From Aphis gossypii (lineage: Eukaryota; Arthropoda; Insecta; Hemiptera; Aphididae), in the NCBI RefSeq assembly GCF_020184175.1, contig NC_065533.1, positions 63,340,351 through 63,404,350 of the forward strand: a stretch of 64,000 bases of DNA. Direction: 5' to 3'. The position numbers and the translations under genes are program-made. The notes beneath the pieces are model-generated. The model did not search any database and was not told the DNA's origin. It saw nothing but the letters and a program-made list of their open reading frames with translations. Of this stretch, positions 13,705 to 26,366 are shown in pieces. Within the stretch, counting starts at the first letter, position 1; each line of letters opens with the position of its first letter.

Positions 13705-14142
13705 GTGGATTCTGAGCGGAGCGAGGAATGTATTGGTTTTAAAATAATGTTTATTTCGTTTTTATTTTGTAAACACTTTTTCTCCCCCTAAACTTTCTCA
13801 AAAGTGCAAGTATAGTATATTTTATGAAAGGTTATGTTCTTCAGCTAGTACTTTAAAAATATCATTTTTCGATTTTTGAAATGATACTCGAAATAAAAGC
13901 GGTTAAAAGATAAAAAATTTACAACTTCACGATTATGTAGTGTACAATAATTACGGCTTTGTTTATCACCATATAGAAACAAATAAAATTAAATAAAAAA
14001 GATCCCCTCGTCAATTCAGAATCGTTTTTTATCGAATGCAATCATATTGCATTCAAATCGAATACCTACAGAAAAATTACACTATTCTGTCCGAGGACCG
14101 AAGGGACAATGGACAAACATCCATCACCAAAATGCACTGACC
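13705..14142 (+). mobile_element. Short internally deleted copy of the GATTCTGAACGAAG family
   Basis: The left end GGATTCTGAGCGGAGCGAGG at 13706-13725 matches the left end of the copy at 7677. The right part has TCAATTCAGAATCGTTTTTT, a perfect palindrome at 14034-14054 and CTGTCCGAGGACCG, which parallels CTTAGTCCGAGG in the longer copy. The internal tandem units are missing, leaving about 0.4 kb between the ends, which is typical of a deletion derivative. Confidence 0.6.
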
Positions 14143-17100
14143 TACTTTTATATATATATATATAACAATTTATATTTTTAATTCAAAGAAAATATAAGTA
14201 TTATTTGTATGACGACGTTGTGCAATTATTAAATCGGAAATTCAATAAATGATTTTGTATCAATCATCATTAATTATTGATGATTTTGCAAATATAGTGA
14301 AGAATGACTAATACACTTTGGGAGTGATCAAATGTATGTTAAAAAAAAGAAATTTATTGAGAGTACCTACTTACATGTTGAGTTTCTAGTTAAATCACAA
14401 TACTATATTGTACACCCTTCGTTATTATTATGCAGACATACAATCGCATGAAAGTACAACCTGAATTGCTGAATATCTATTTATTTGATAAGTAATAATA
14501 TGATTGTGACGAGGATACATTCGATTGTGTTTTACACGTCACGCGTGGAATAAGTACTGAAATTCATATATTATTCGTTCTAACAGCAATGGACACGTCC
14601 CAAAAATATCGTCCAGACTCTAGAGTCTAGACATTATATTATATCGTTATCGAGCTGTCATCCCGATTGAAATCGACATACACAAGAACTCACTCGTCCA
14701 GCCAAAACTATGCTTTTATATAATATAATATTATTTGTGATGAGACAATATTTGTTGTGAACAAAACTTTAAATGAAAGTATCAACATCTTGTACGAATA
14801 TAAAAAATAATTTGATACGCGGAGGAAGCTAATAGAATTTTTAGAAATAAAAAAAAACAAACAATATTTTTGAATAGATGTATAAAATGCATGTCCATTT
14901 ATGTACCACTTAACCATATTTTAATAAACTACAATATAATATAAATGTTTTTTTTTAATCCGAATGTGAGTGACACTTTAAGAACTTGTACGCGGCGTCT
15001 AATCTGGACTAAGTTTATAGGATATTGTTTGACATTTTGTACTATTAAATAAAAATAATAGACTGTTAAAGGACCGGTGAACCCGGATGAATAATAAATA
15101 ATAATTATGTTTTATAAAACAATAAATATTGTTACTCGATTGTCGGTACATCACAAACATTGCGATATCGGCTCGGTGTCTAACTTCGATGACGTAGCGC
15201 TGTTGAAGTTTTTCAATCAGCTCGGTCTACAGAGAAAAAAAATTAAACACAAACAATGAGTAAATGACGTTTAGACTTTTTGATTGATCACTTACCATAT
15301 TAATAGGGGTTGCAGCGTATTAAACATAACACAGGTCACAGACCGTTTTATAATATGACGTGTGGGTGTAATATTTATAGATATAGCGTGTGAAGGCAGC
15401 CGTGCATGGAACTGTTAAAATCACAGGACGTTTAACTGCGGTTTAGTTACTCAAATCACATAACAAAAAACCTCGATAGCCATCCGATCCAGTCCTTTTC
15501 CGAAATTATCTCTTTCTTTCTTTTTTTATTTTACTAATGTGTAAAACAGTTTTTAAATTTAATAAGAAAAAAACTTGTTCACATAAAAATAGGGAAATAG
15601 GGGATATACATTCGTATAATAGTTATATAGTAATATTATTAATAACATTTAAACTAATTAAACTCAATACATTCCACATTTACTTAGTTATCTTTATCTA
15701 TACACAATGTAATTTCTAAAATATTAAGAATATGCAAACTCTTGTTAATTTAAATAGCTAAGATATTAGCTATACATAACCACGCATTTTAAACCGTTCA
15801 ATACCACACACATTTGATTGACAATTAAAAATTAATTTTTATTGAACAATAATTGTTTTTAAATGAATTCAGTGAATTTGCAGCCACTGCGAGCTAATGC
15901 TTTCGGTGTACTAAAAAAAATATGATTATTATAGAAATAATAAAATATTTGATACATCAAAATTATCTAAAAAATTAACTCCAAAAATGGCTTTTATTAA
16001 CTTTTTCAAAATTATTAAATAAAAATTTATTTTTTTAACTTTTTACCAAAATATAAAATACTTGTAGTCTTTGTTCCTATGAGACTTATGTGAAAAAAAC
16101 CAGAATCATGATATCTCTAATATTTCAGGAGATATTGTAATGGTTAAGTCCTCACGGAACACTATATAGTGTATATAGTAAGTAATAGATAATACATACT
16201 TGTAGTTAGACTGAAATGAATATACATCCTAGTGTTTTTAAATATTAATATTAATTCATAAATCTATAATTTTGATTAAAAATGATAACTGGCAAGTGGT
16301 TCTAAACAATAATATGATTTTAGATAAATGTGTGCTTTATTAATACATATCAGTGTGCATTATCGAACGGTTTTATTTTGGGAAAATTGTCCGGAATCAA
16401 TATATAAAAGTTTGTGCTTATGACGACTGCAACAATTTTGAAATTTGGATGACTTAACCTAAACCAAAGAAAACATTTTGTAAACCTTAATAGATCATGT
16501 TTCATAAATATGTTTTTATATATAAGAAATACCTATTACTGTCACGCAGTGCTGTGGCCGCAGTAATATATGAAAACGATGATTTATTGAAAAAACACAA
16601 ATAACCATAGGTTCCTACATAAGATAATATTTTGCTAGTATTACCTAATTAATAATTTTAATAAAAATTACATAAACCAATATTGCAAAGGTATTTAAAA
16701 ATGTAAGCCGTTTATAATTTGATAAATTTGATATACTTAAGTAAAATATAATTAATTCGAATTTGTACAATATATTTTAGTTTTTCGTTATAATTGACCA
16801 GAATAATGCATATCATAAGAAACTAATTCTTCCAAAGAACTTTGGGGCCGGGAGTTGTTCCCCTCCCTACCGTTAGAACATTATTAATACCAATTTTCCT
16901 TAGAGCGATTTTCCAGTTTTAAAAATTAATTTTACCCCCAATCATAAGTTATTATAAAATCTATTTAATTTTAATAAATAAGTTACGTTGACTATACTGA
17001 AAAAGTATAATAGTACATATGTATACATTTTTGTCTTATTATACGTTCTGTTTATAAGAAATATATATTAAAAATAAGTAGGTATTTGGATCGTTAATAA

Positions 17101-20100
17101 TACGATATAGTGGGGACATTCTTTATTTAAGTATTATATAGGTGTTAATGTCTAGAGAAGAAAATAAACATACTGCACCCCACGCAAAGTTTGTGTGTTA
17201 TTAGAAAAAAAACTTTGGAAAAAGTTTTTAAATATTTATAGAGTTAGGTATATTTTTTAAGTGATAAATAAAAAGAAAACTTTCATACAGTTTTTATCAG
17301 ATCATAAATAAAAATATTTTGACTAAAACATGTATAATCGCATACAATTTGCATATCTATTGACTTATAGTGATTAATGTAGCTGTTAATTATTTACTTG
17401 ATTGATAGCAGACAAGTATTTATTTTTGAAGTTAGTTATTTAGTTCTTAAATTACTTAGACTCGAACAAAACTTCAATTAGTACGGCATGATACAATTCG
17501 CTTTATTAATTTGTTAGTATATTAAATTATAATTATTATTAGTTATTATATTGCTGTATAATATTACGAGTTAAAAGTGTAGATATCAAATATTAACCTT
17601 ACAATATAAAAAGCGTCAATCTACCTATGTATAAAATTGTAATTAGCTATATAAACAATAACAATATAATAGTAGTGTATGATGAACAAATAAACATAAA
17701 ACATTAAGATATTTAAAAAATATAACTAGAAATATATGTTTGAACGCGTTAAGTCAGTTAAAACAGCAATATTAGAACAGTCACCTGACTACTACCTATA
17801 ATGTTTTTTATAATATACACATATTATTATATAGGTAATCGAGTTTCTATACATTTTGTACGGGTGAAAATACAATTTTAAGATAAATCATCGTATAAGT
17901 GTTTCGATATTATCTATACTTTAATCAGCTTAAGAACGGAACAAATTATTATGATGTGTTAATCATAGCTGTATCCTAAATGGTAAATATTCATGTTAAA
18001 TACAATCTATGTAATTTATATAGAATAAAAATATATAATACGTAGCAAACAAAATGATTTCATTATTTTTACTGCATTTATGCTTGACATAAAAGTTGTT
18101 TTTTATTTTATGTATCGCTACGACGAAATAGTCGAATTTATTAGTCTGGTTGCAGGTTTTTGACTCAATTTTTCGATATAATCAGTATTATGTAAACATA
18201 CATAGTATTTACTTCGATTGAAATGGTTGAATACTATATAAAATATTAGTTTATTCTCAAAAAAAAACGCAAATGGAATACTGTGAAATAAACGTGTGTC
18301 GTCACATAATTAAAATAAATGTGATTGTTTGCTATTATACGCACGGAATTGTGAATTACCTGTAAATAATATTACCTGTTTAGTTTACTTTTGATTTATA
18401 ATTTTATTTTTTTCGGTTAACAATGTTTTGATGGTATTATAGAAAATAGAAACATATTTGAGACTCATAAGGGTAAGATAAAAATGTAAAATATTCACTT
18501 TGACGATGTTTGTAACATATAATATAATATATCGTGACAGTAAAAATATTTTAATATTTCAAATATTTCTTATTATTTCAAAACAATAGTATTCATCATG
18601 ATAGTACAAAGATAACGAGTTCATAATATGCAAAATATTTTTGACTATATGATTTGATGTTTATCAAAAATCACTTTAGTATCTATGGCCTATATGTATT
18701 TTTATAATTAATATAATAGGTACATGTTTTTGTGTTGTGTTTTATGTTAAGTATTGTAAAACAGGAAATGGAGTTCGTATACCGGTACTACCGGAAGTAT
18801 ACAAACATGGTCTAAAACTGTACGAATATCATAACGCAAAGCCACCACACACCGGTATTGCGACTTTGACCATTAAAAGTTTTAGCCAAATATATTTTGT
18901 ACGTACAATGTAATAAAACCACACAGAGATATTCTATATTAAAATGAACGTTTAAAAATATTACCTATGATTATTTATCAGTAAATTATCACGATAACAA
19001 TGGCGGTGCGCTATATTTTTTGTATAAAACTACAATATATTAAGTGCATTATATAATATAATATATTTATATTATAATGTATTTAATTGATAAAAGAAAA
19101 TATCAACCTACATGCAACGAAAGTCAACATCATAATAAATGGTAAATTCAATATTAGTTAAAATAAATATTTGAAAAAGTTATTAAAAAAAATTTAAAAA
19201 TATATAGGAATACGATAGGCGCACGTGATACAAGTGATATAGTGTTAAAGAGCCCTGAAAAGTAATATAAAAAAATATACTAGATGAGGTGTTTTTTTTA
19301 AATTAATTTTTTAGAAAATTGTTATAATATTAAAATAGCTATTAAATTAATAAATATTGTAATATTATCTGCCACTATTTGACAGTAATAAATTTGTGTA
19401 TTTCAACTATGAACAGAGACACATATATATATATGGTAGTGAATTGATGATTTAAAAAAAAAGTGAATGGTATATTTAATTTTTTTTGGTTTATTTTGTG
19501 ATTTTTAAAAAGTTTAAAATTTAAAAAGTTTTATAATATACGACAAGAATAATCTGGATTTGTAAGAAAAATAAATTATTTGAACTTTGTATTAAGTAGA
19601 ATATTAGATATTATAATAAAATATGGATAGCTTCAATAGGGCTTGACTTTAGAGGAGAAGATAAAAATCTTGAAATTCATTATCGGGATCAATATTAGTA
19701 TGTGATAATACCTGTAATCAACAATTAAACTATTATGCGTATTTTTTTTACTCAATATAATATACGTATTTTTTACCTATAATTTTACAAAATGTCTGTC
19801 GTATTCATTTCTTTACCATTTGAAATAATATAAATTATCCATAATTTTGAATTTTGCTACTACCTAAAATAGAACAAACTTTCCATACTTTTTTGATTTT
19901 TCTATGTAACTATACAAAGTATACTACAACCTAATTTGCCATTATTATTGTAATGTAATATAATTTGAGGGAAAGTTTGTTTTTCGTTATTGTAGGTATT
20001 TTGACTAAATATAAGCTCGTACACTAATTAACTTTTTCCAGAAAATGGGTGATGTAATTTCTTTTTTCTTGGTTACCTATATAATTTCGGAAAATGGATC

Positions 20101-20830
20101 AAAAATTTAGTTGAAAAAATATAACTCTTATTACAATTTATAAATTTTGAAGATTTAAAAAAAAATGTACACGACAAATGGTAAACGTAGTAATTTAAGT
20201 TGTCGTTTTTATAAGTAAATTGAAAACACGTATTTTTAATATTTATACACTTATTAATTATTATAGAAATACCATAGTAGAACCGAAAATCACGGTGGTT
20301 TGTTTTCCACTTCTAGCTTCAAAGATGAAAAAACTTATCACATCCATATTAGCAATTTTTCATTACCGAAAGAGTCGTGGAGTTCCAAAAGGTCTAGAAC
20401 CTTGTATTAGTTGCCGTGAATCACTACTGCAGTCGTGACTATATTATGTCACTCGTAGTTATGTATAATAAGTCGTGCCACAATTTTTTTTTTTTTTTAA
20501 TTGCAATGGGCTTTATATATTTTAACCAAAATTTTAAGAAGATTTTAATAGTCAATAAATATAGGTACAATTGTTTTGTATCATATGCATAAAAATGTCG
20601 ACAAAAATAAATAATTGCGTTACATTAATAATAAGTTATTATTACTATTTTGTTTGTGTTTATATTATTATTGATTACGTATAATAATGTCAATAAGGTA
20701 TCATAATATTACAAAACTAATATTTGTAAAAAAATAATTGGACCGCCTTAAAGACATTATTTTATCTATAGACTTTTAGTTTCTTTTTTCATAAAACATA
20801 TATGTTTATAATATAGTGTTCAACGTTATC
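14143..20830. other. Gene-free AT-rich DNA with a GC-richer island at about 15.0-15.5 kb
   Basis: No gene is established. A TA microsatellite lies at 14149-14164 and a perfect 12-bp palindrome GACTCTAGAGTC near 14615. The island at about 14990-15530 contains a candidate minus-strand exon at 15136-15226 (see findings). A second GC-richer segment lies at about 18770-18890. Confidence 0.6.
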
Positions 20831-20902
20831 CTGTGTATGAGTTAACACTACCAATTCCATGCAGGAGTTAACATCATCTAGTATAGGAGTTAACGCTGTA
20901 TG
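20831..20902. repeat. Three GAGTTAAC repeats
   Basis: GAGTTAAC occurs at 20839-20846, 20865-20872 and 20887-20894, spaced 26 and 22 bp apart. Each lies in the context TATGAGTTAACA, CAGGAGTTAACA and TAGGAGTTAACG. It could be a decayed minisatellite or a cluster of binding sites for a factor that recognises the palindrome GTTAAC. Confidence 0.6.
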
Positions 20903-23900
20903 CCTGTGATCATGTAAGCAATTACCTACCAACTTTTGTAGGAATTCCTCGTATTTCCATCATATACTACGCACTATAATATAATATTATTACAGTATAT
21001 TATTATAAATCTACGCTAGATAGTCGATGATATGGCCAGTAAGTCTCTTCTATCTATGTACGGCACACGCCCTGTATTATTTTTTTAGTGCAGTTTTCAC
21101 GATAGTTTATCACGTCCCTCGGTGATTTGTTTTTCATGTCCACGTCTTTTTAAAACTAAAAAGTTCTGCCAAGTAATAAGACAACTGCAGTATACAAAGG
21201 GTGTTGTTAGACAACGCGTAACTTTTTTTAAGTGCATACACGCTATTTGTCACATTGTAGTTTGTAATAATATTCATCTAGCGATATTATTATCAAAACG
21301 ATTGAACTTAACGTTAAGTCGTCTGCTATCTGTTAGTACTCGTGCAATCGATAATATCAAAATATATTATTGAATATACTATGATTTAATGTCACGAAAT
21401 TTCCGAGAATGCTCGGTAATGACCAAAAATATCGAAGAACTTGTGGTAATCAACAATTACCATTTATTTATGTGTTATCTAATGGAGTATCTTAATATTA
21501 TTAGCTATTTAAACGTATGACCAAATATTATATAAGTAAACAATTAACCAAAAAGTTATAAATGAACAGATAAGTTGTAATTTCCTTGTAATGGTTTAAT
21601 CTTTAAATAATTGTCAAAATAAAGAATAAATTTTATCGTGGAATCAAAATGGTAAGATCTATCATGAATGTAAACTAGTAAATTTAAGAGCTAAGACGTT
21701 GATATGATGAAACATTAAATTGAAACGAAAAACGAAACTGACTATACATAGTATATTTCTATATTTTTGTATAGAAGCTGTATATTTTATAAATAGTAAA
21801 TTAACATTCTTTTAAATTTTTCATTTGATTCACAAAATTAATTCATTTTTATTATTTTTACTTTTTTCAAACGAAGTTTAACTAGGTTAACTAGATTTAA
21901 CAGTATAAACAATCATTAGAACATAAAAGAAAAAATAATCAAGATTTGACTGAATTTTTCAAACAAATTTGTACTTTTATGGTGGAAAATTATATTTCAT
22001 TTTTGGAAACTACAAAACCAAAAATTTAAATGTTTTTTTTTCGAAAAATTACCTGACGAATCGGTACTACGAAAAAGTTATATGCTCCGCTTCGTTATAT
22101 TTTATTATATAGATGAGTTACGTAAAATTAGAAAAAAAACCAGGGGAATTTTCTATTTGATTTATTTGAGTATTGATAAATATAATTAATGAAGCCTAAA
22201 AGCATTTGATCACATGTGTAATAATTGGTTCCCTATTTTCTGAAAATTTTCTCTTAGTTTTACATTTACATATATGAATACATAATAATTAAGGGCAATA
22301 GTTTGTAATTTGAATAATATTTTTCATTTTTACAGTTATTTTGTTTATCATACATTTTGTAGTCGTTTTTAAATTAATGCTAAGTCTTGTTTAGCGAACA
22401 ATAAGAGTTTTATTTTGCATATTTTTTGTATACTATCAAATTGTTATATGTATATTTAACAATACTTGTCTCATAAAAAATCGGAACCTAATCATTTTAA
22501 ATATAAACATTGCAGCGCTACTGATAATTTCGGCCAGTTTCATTGGTTTTATAACTTGTTATTCTTAACTGACTACCTATTTAAAGTTGTTTTTATAATA
22601 TATTTTGGTTAAACATAGAATAATTTTACAGTTTTACACTGTATTATAATTTTATACAATTCACACGTAATTTGCAGGATATGTAATACAAAAAATGGGC
22701 TTCAAAATAATTAAATTATTATCTTTAAAAATAAGGATGTGATGATAAATCACAATATATTTTCATTAAAAACATATTGGTAACTTTTTATGAAAAACCA
22801 TATTATCTATTTTATTAACTAAATGTTAAAGTCACCTATTTTTATATTAACTAAAGTGAATTTTGCACTTGTCTATAACTTTCTCTATACCAATATTTCA
22901 GAAGACATATTTTAAAAATACAATATGTTAATATAGAGTTTTACCGAAAAAAAACCCCACAAAGGGATGAAGAGGGTCTTTCCACGATCCATAGGATATT
23001 ATATCAAACATGTTTTATAAATTTAAGGAAAAATAACCGTTTATTTTGTTAACAAACTATACACGTTTTCAGTTACGTATGCGGTATTTAGAAAAATGTA
23101 TACGATATTATCGCAGACTACAAAAAATTGTATTACTAGCTAATTCGTGTTACTATATTGTTTGTTCTAAAATCATTATCTAAAGTATAGACTATAGAAA
23201 AAGTAATTGCTGTTTCTCGTACACATATTTTTACACTAAAAGTTGGAAGATGTGCGTCTTAATTAAAAGTAGACAGACATAACATGTTCAGACTAGAGGT
23301 AGAATTTCAATTAAAAACTTAAATTTATGAAACTTTCTACTTTTTTGCTAGTCTTGTGATCGTACTGATCAGTTTCAACTCCAATAACTTCTAGTTATAG
23401 CATATTTAGTAATGGATTTGTACTGTAAATTTTATTGATTTATTAGCATATTATAAAATAAGAACTAATTAACTACGGGTGGTATTAATTGTGAGAAAGC
23501 TAATTAAAAACACTAGGGGTGCTAAACACATCAAGCTCTCCCCCAAATCATGTCTATGGTTGAAACATTAAGTTCAAAATAATCGATTTTATTAAAGAAT
23601 ACGCTTTATAATAATATAATTTAAACAGTTTAATATTTTTGCTTCTCGGAATTTAAATTTTAGACGATATAAACTCCGATCCAAGAACTTAGATCTGATT
23701 AAAATAAATAAGGGCCATAATCCATACCTCCACATTTTAAATTTTTTATGGTTATTTAACTAAACCCTATCAAATAAGTATTATACCTATAGTATAATAA
23801 ACTTTTGTACCGTTCTGCAGTTTATTTTAGAATGTTAGTAGCTATCGCTAAAACTATAGTGATACATCACTAGCCAAACATCTGTTAGTTCAACAACCTA

Positions 23901-25351
23901 TAGTGATCCGACTAAAAACACCAAAATTATAATTTTAGTATACAAAAAGTGAAATTTATAAATTTTACTTTATTAGTACAATATATTAGTTATGGTTTAA
24001 AAATTCATAAAATTATTATTTATTTATTAAAAATACGGGAAAGAGTACAATATTGAATGTTTGAAATTGTTAACCATTTACAAATGTCAATCGTCTTCCT
24101 ATTAAATAAAGTTATCAAACTCGTGCCTAAATGACACTGACAAATCATTACTATTAGTTTCATATAAATGTGACTAGCAAGGTTATACAACAGGTTAAAT
24201 ATTTTTGTTATTTTTTTTTCCTGATTATTAAGTAAAGTATTACAATTTTTTACTTTTTTCCCCAAAGTAGGTACCTACTAGATTCAATTTTCATAAGAAA
24301 TAACCTTAAAAGTGTATAATCAAAGCTTTTTTACTCTTCTAAAAGGTGTTTACAGATACATACCAGTATACCACACACGATTGCGCGTACATACAAACAC
24401 ACCTAGACATACATCATCATCAAAAAATTAATGTGTTCATCGTAATACTTATAATTTTATGTTTTGGAGTTACGTTCAAGTTACGTCGCAGGTTAACGAA
24501 TTATCATGGAAAAAGTTAAAACTTTAAATTAGATATTACTTAAAAATAAATAAATAACTCGCTATGTAACATAATATATTTGAAAGTAACTGATAAATGT
24601 TAACTCATTAATGTCCACTGCAGTCTAGCCTTGGAAAATATTAAATTAGTATAACTATAATAAATACAGAGATTAAATATTTTTTCAAAATTCAACATTC
24701 ATATAGTATTCTAATTAAGTATTTAAGTACTTACAGAAAGTATTTAAATCTGTAGGCATTTTTATGCAAGTAAGAACTTCACACAATACTGAAATACTTT
24801 GAAGTTGAGGCCTGGGTTTTTTACGAAACGATTCAGAACCATGCCGTTTAATATTATCACGATTGTAGCTCGAAGGTGGTTTTCTACTTTCCTAGTTTCA
24901 TTTCACATAAATTACAAATATTTAATGTTGATTATATGTATATCATTTATCTAGTTCGTTTTTATACAAATCTTAAACTAATTATTTCGAAATAAATCGT
25001 AGGTAACCATAACGTTAAATAATATTAAGCACGTAATAGCTTATTAAAAATATGGTGGTATATAGGTAAGTTGTTTGAAAAAAATAGTGCGATCACGAAA
25101 TTTATAAAGTTTATGAAATAATATTGTTTAGTTATTTTTTTAACCCAGAATCTAGATAATACGATAACGTTGAATTTACGTCAGTAAAATATTATTATAT
25201 AGCAGGAAAAACTTGAAATATTAGTACCTAAATTATGCGATGATTGGAGAAAAAAATATTTGTACGTCAAAAGATATTTATTGTAGAAGATTTAAAGATT
25301 TTTACTGTTGGCCCATCTGTGGAGGGGGATTAATGAGACCTTTAATTACTC
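20903..25351. other. Gene-free AT-rich DNA upstream of the gene island
   Basis: No coding region is supported. A possible reverse-orientation relic of the common repeat family is visible as GTACCGTTCTGCAGTTTA near 23809. A short C-rich patch lies at about 23516-23560. Confidence 0.55.
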
Positions 25352-25396
25352 TTGAACTCCTACGCAATCACGCTACTGCAGATTAGCTTATTTATT

Positions 25397-25657
25397 ATGT
25401 TTGTCTATATGTACAAAGTATGTTTAGACGTCTTCGCGGGCGACACGCAACTTTGGGGATTCGTGAAGAACTCCATCGAAGTAATGGCCGCGTGTTCGAG
25501 GTACGCAGCTACGACGATATGGAAACTAAAAACAAACGATAAACTGAGAAATTACAAGAACTACAGGGTCGAGATCGTCCTATTGGACGTTTCGCGACCC
25601 AGCGCGACCGGCGTGGCAGCTGTGAACCCGACTTTATTTTTAAATGCTTACGGTTAG
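25397..25657 (+). other. Uncharacterised 86-codon open frame upstream of the gene
   Basis: An ATG at 25397 opens 86 codons to a TAG at 25655-25657, starting with a hydrophobic MFVYMYKVCLDVF segment. I do not recognise the product. It lies at the 5' edge of the CpG-rich island, about 700 bp upstream of the main start codon, so reduced stop frequency there could explain it. A good donor-like sequence GAG|GTACGC at 25501 means the region could instead be an upstream exon of the downstream gene. No homology is claimed. Confidence 0.25.
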
Positions 25658-26060
25658 GAACCCTAAGAGACGCGCATGCGCGGGCCGGTTTTTATTTTTA
25701 ATAAAAACAATATAATATATATATATAGCCGCGTGAGTATAATAATAATAATAATAATAATATTGTCGGTCGCTATGCGTTGGCATTATTTCTATCGGTG
25801 CCGTATGAGTGTGTCGGAGAGTACCACGACGCTGTCTGGGCGGCGGAAAGTCGGAGGGGGAGGGACGGGAAAAAAAATAATATTTGTAATCCTATACCGC
25901 TCCCGTCGTCTGCAGAGCAATATAGCCCTCTGACTTCTCGTGTCGTCGTAGCCGGTGCAGCCAACACGACCGGACGAACGCGGCGGCAGCGGGTCTGCGT
26001 TTCTATTTTTAACGTGCCGCAGCGCGACGCCGCCCGCACCGCAGCGCGCCAGCGTCGACG

Positions 26061-26147
26061 TGCGATCCACCGGCCGCGGAACGATCCGCCGAATGTGAAA
26101 CGATCCGTCGAACGTGGAACGATCCGCCGGACGCGAAATAACGATCC
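26061..26147 (+). repeat. 19-bp tandem repeat with regularly spaced CGATCC boxes
   Basis: Four consecutive 19-bp units (26061-26079, 26080-26098, 26099-26117, 26118-26136) share the pattern AACGATCCGYCGRACGYGR, the first being most diverged. CGATCC starts at 26063, 26082, 26101 and 26120, with a fifth copy at 26142. The array lies about 220 bp upstream of the start codon in the likely promoter or leader. It is either a minisatellite or a homotypic cluster of binding sites. Confidence 0.85.
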
Positions 26148-26348
26148 TTCCGTACGCCTCTGCAGCAGTCAGAAAACCGACGACGATTCATCGTTTTGAC
26201 AACACGATAATAATATTGTCGATAGTATATTATAATAACATATAATTGTGTTCTATCGGAATAAACCGTAAAATCGTCGCGGTCACCGGACCGGGCACGA
26301 ACCTCCGCGCACCCACCTATTGCACCACTCCGCCGAGGACCGCACGCC

Positions 26349-26366
26349 ATGGCTCGACATGGGTGA
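26349..26366 (+). promoter_or_regulatory. Five-codon upstream ORF overlapping the main start
   Basis: An ATG at 26349, in the context GCCATGG, opens MARHG and stops at TGA 26364-26366. The main ATG at 26359 lies inside it in another frame (GACATGG), so the uORF terminates 3 nt after the main ATG triplet. Both starts have G at -3 and +4. Scanning ribosomes would meet the uORF first, which would be expected to lower translation of the main frame or make it depend on leaky scanning or reinitiation. Confidence 0.6.

Noticed and set aside
20220..20438. 72-codon frame ending in KGLEPCISCRESLLQS
   Set aside because: Its composition is slightly protein-like, but there is no recognised motif, splice context or supporting neighbour.
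25773..26350. Several overlapping 88-139 codon frames on both strands in the CpG island
   Set aside because: They overlap each other, start mostly at non-ATG codons, encode Arg/Ala-rich low-complexity sequence and are explained by the lack of AT-rich stop codons in this island.
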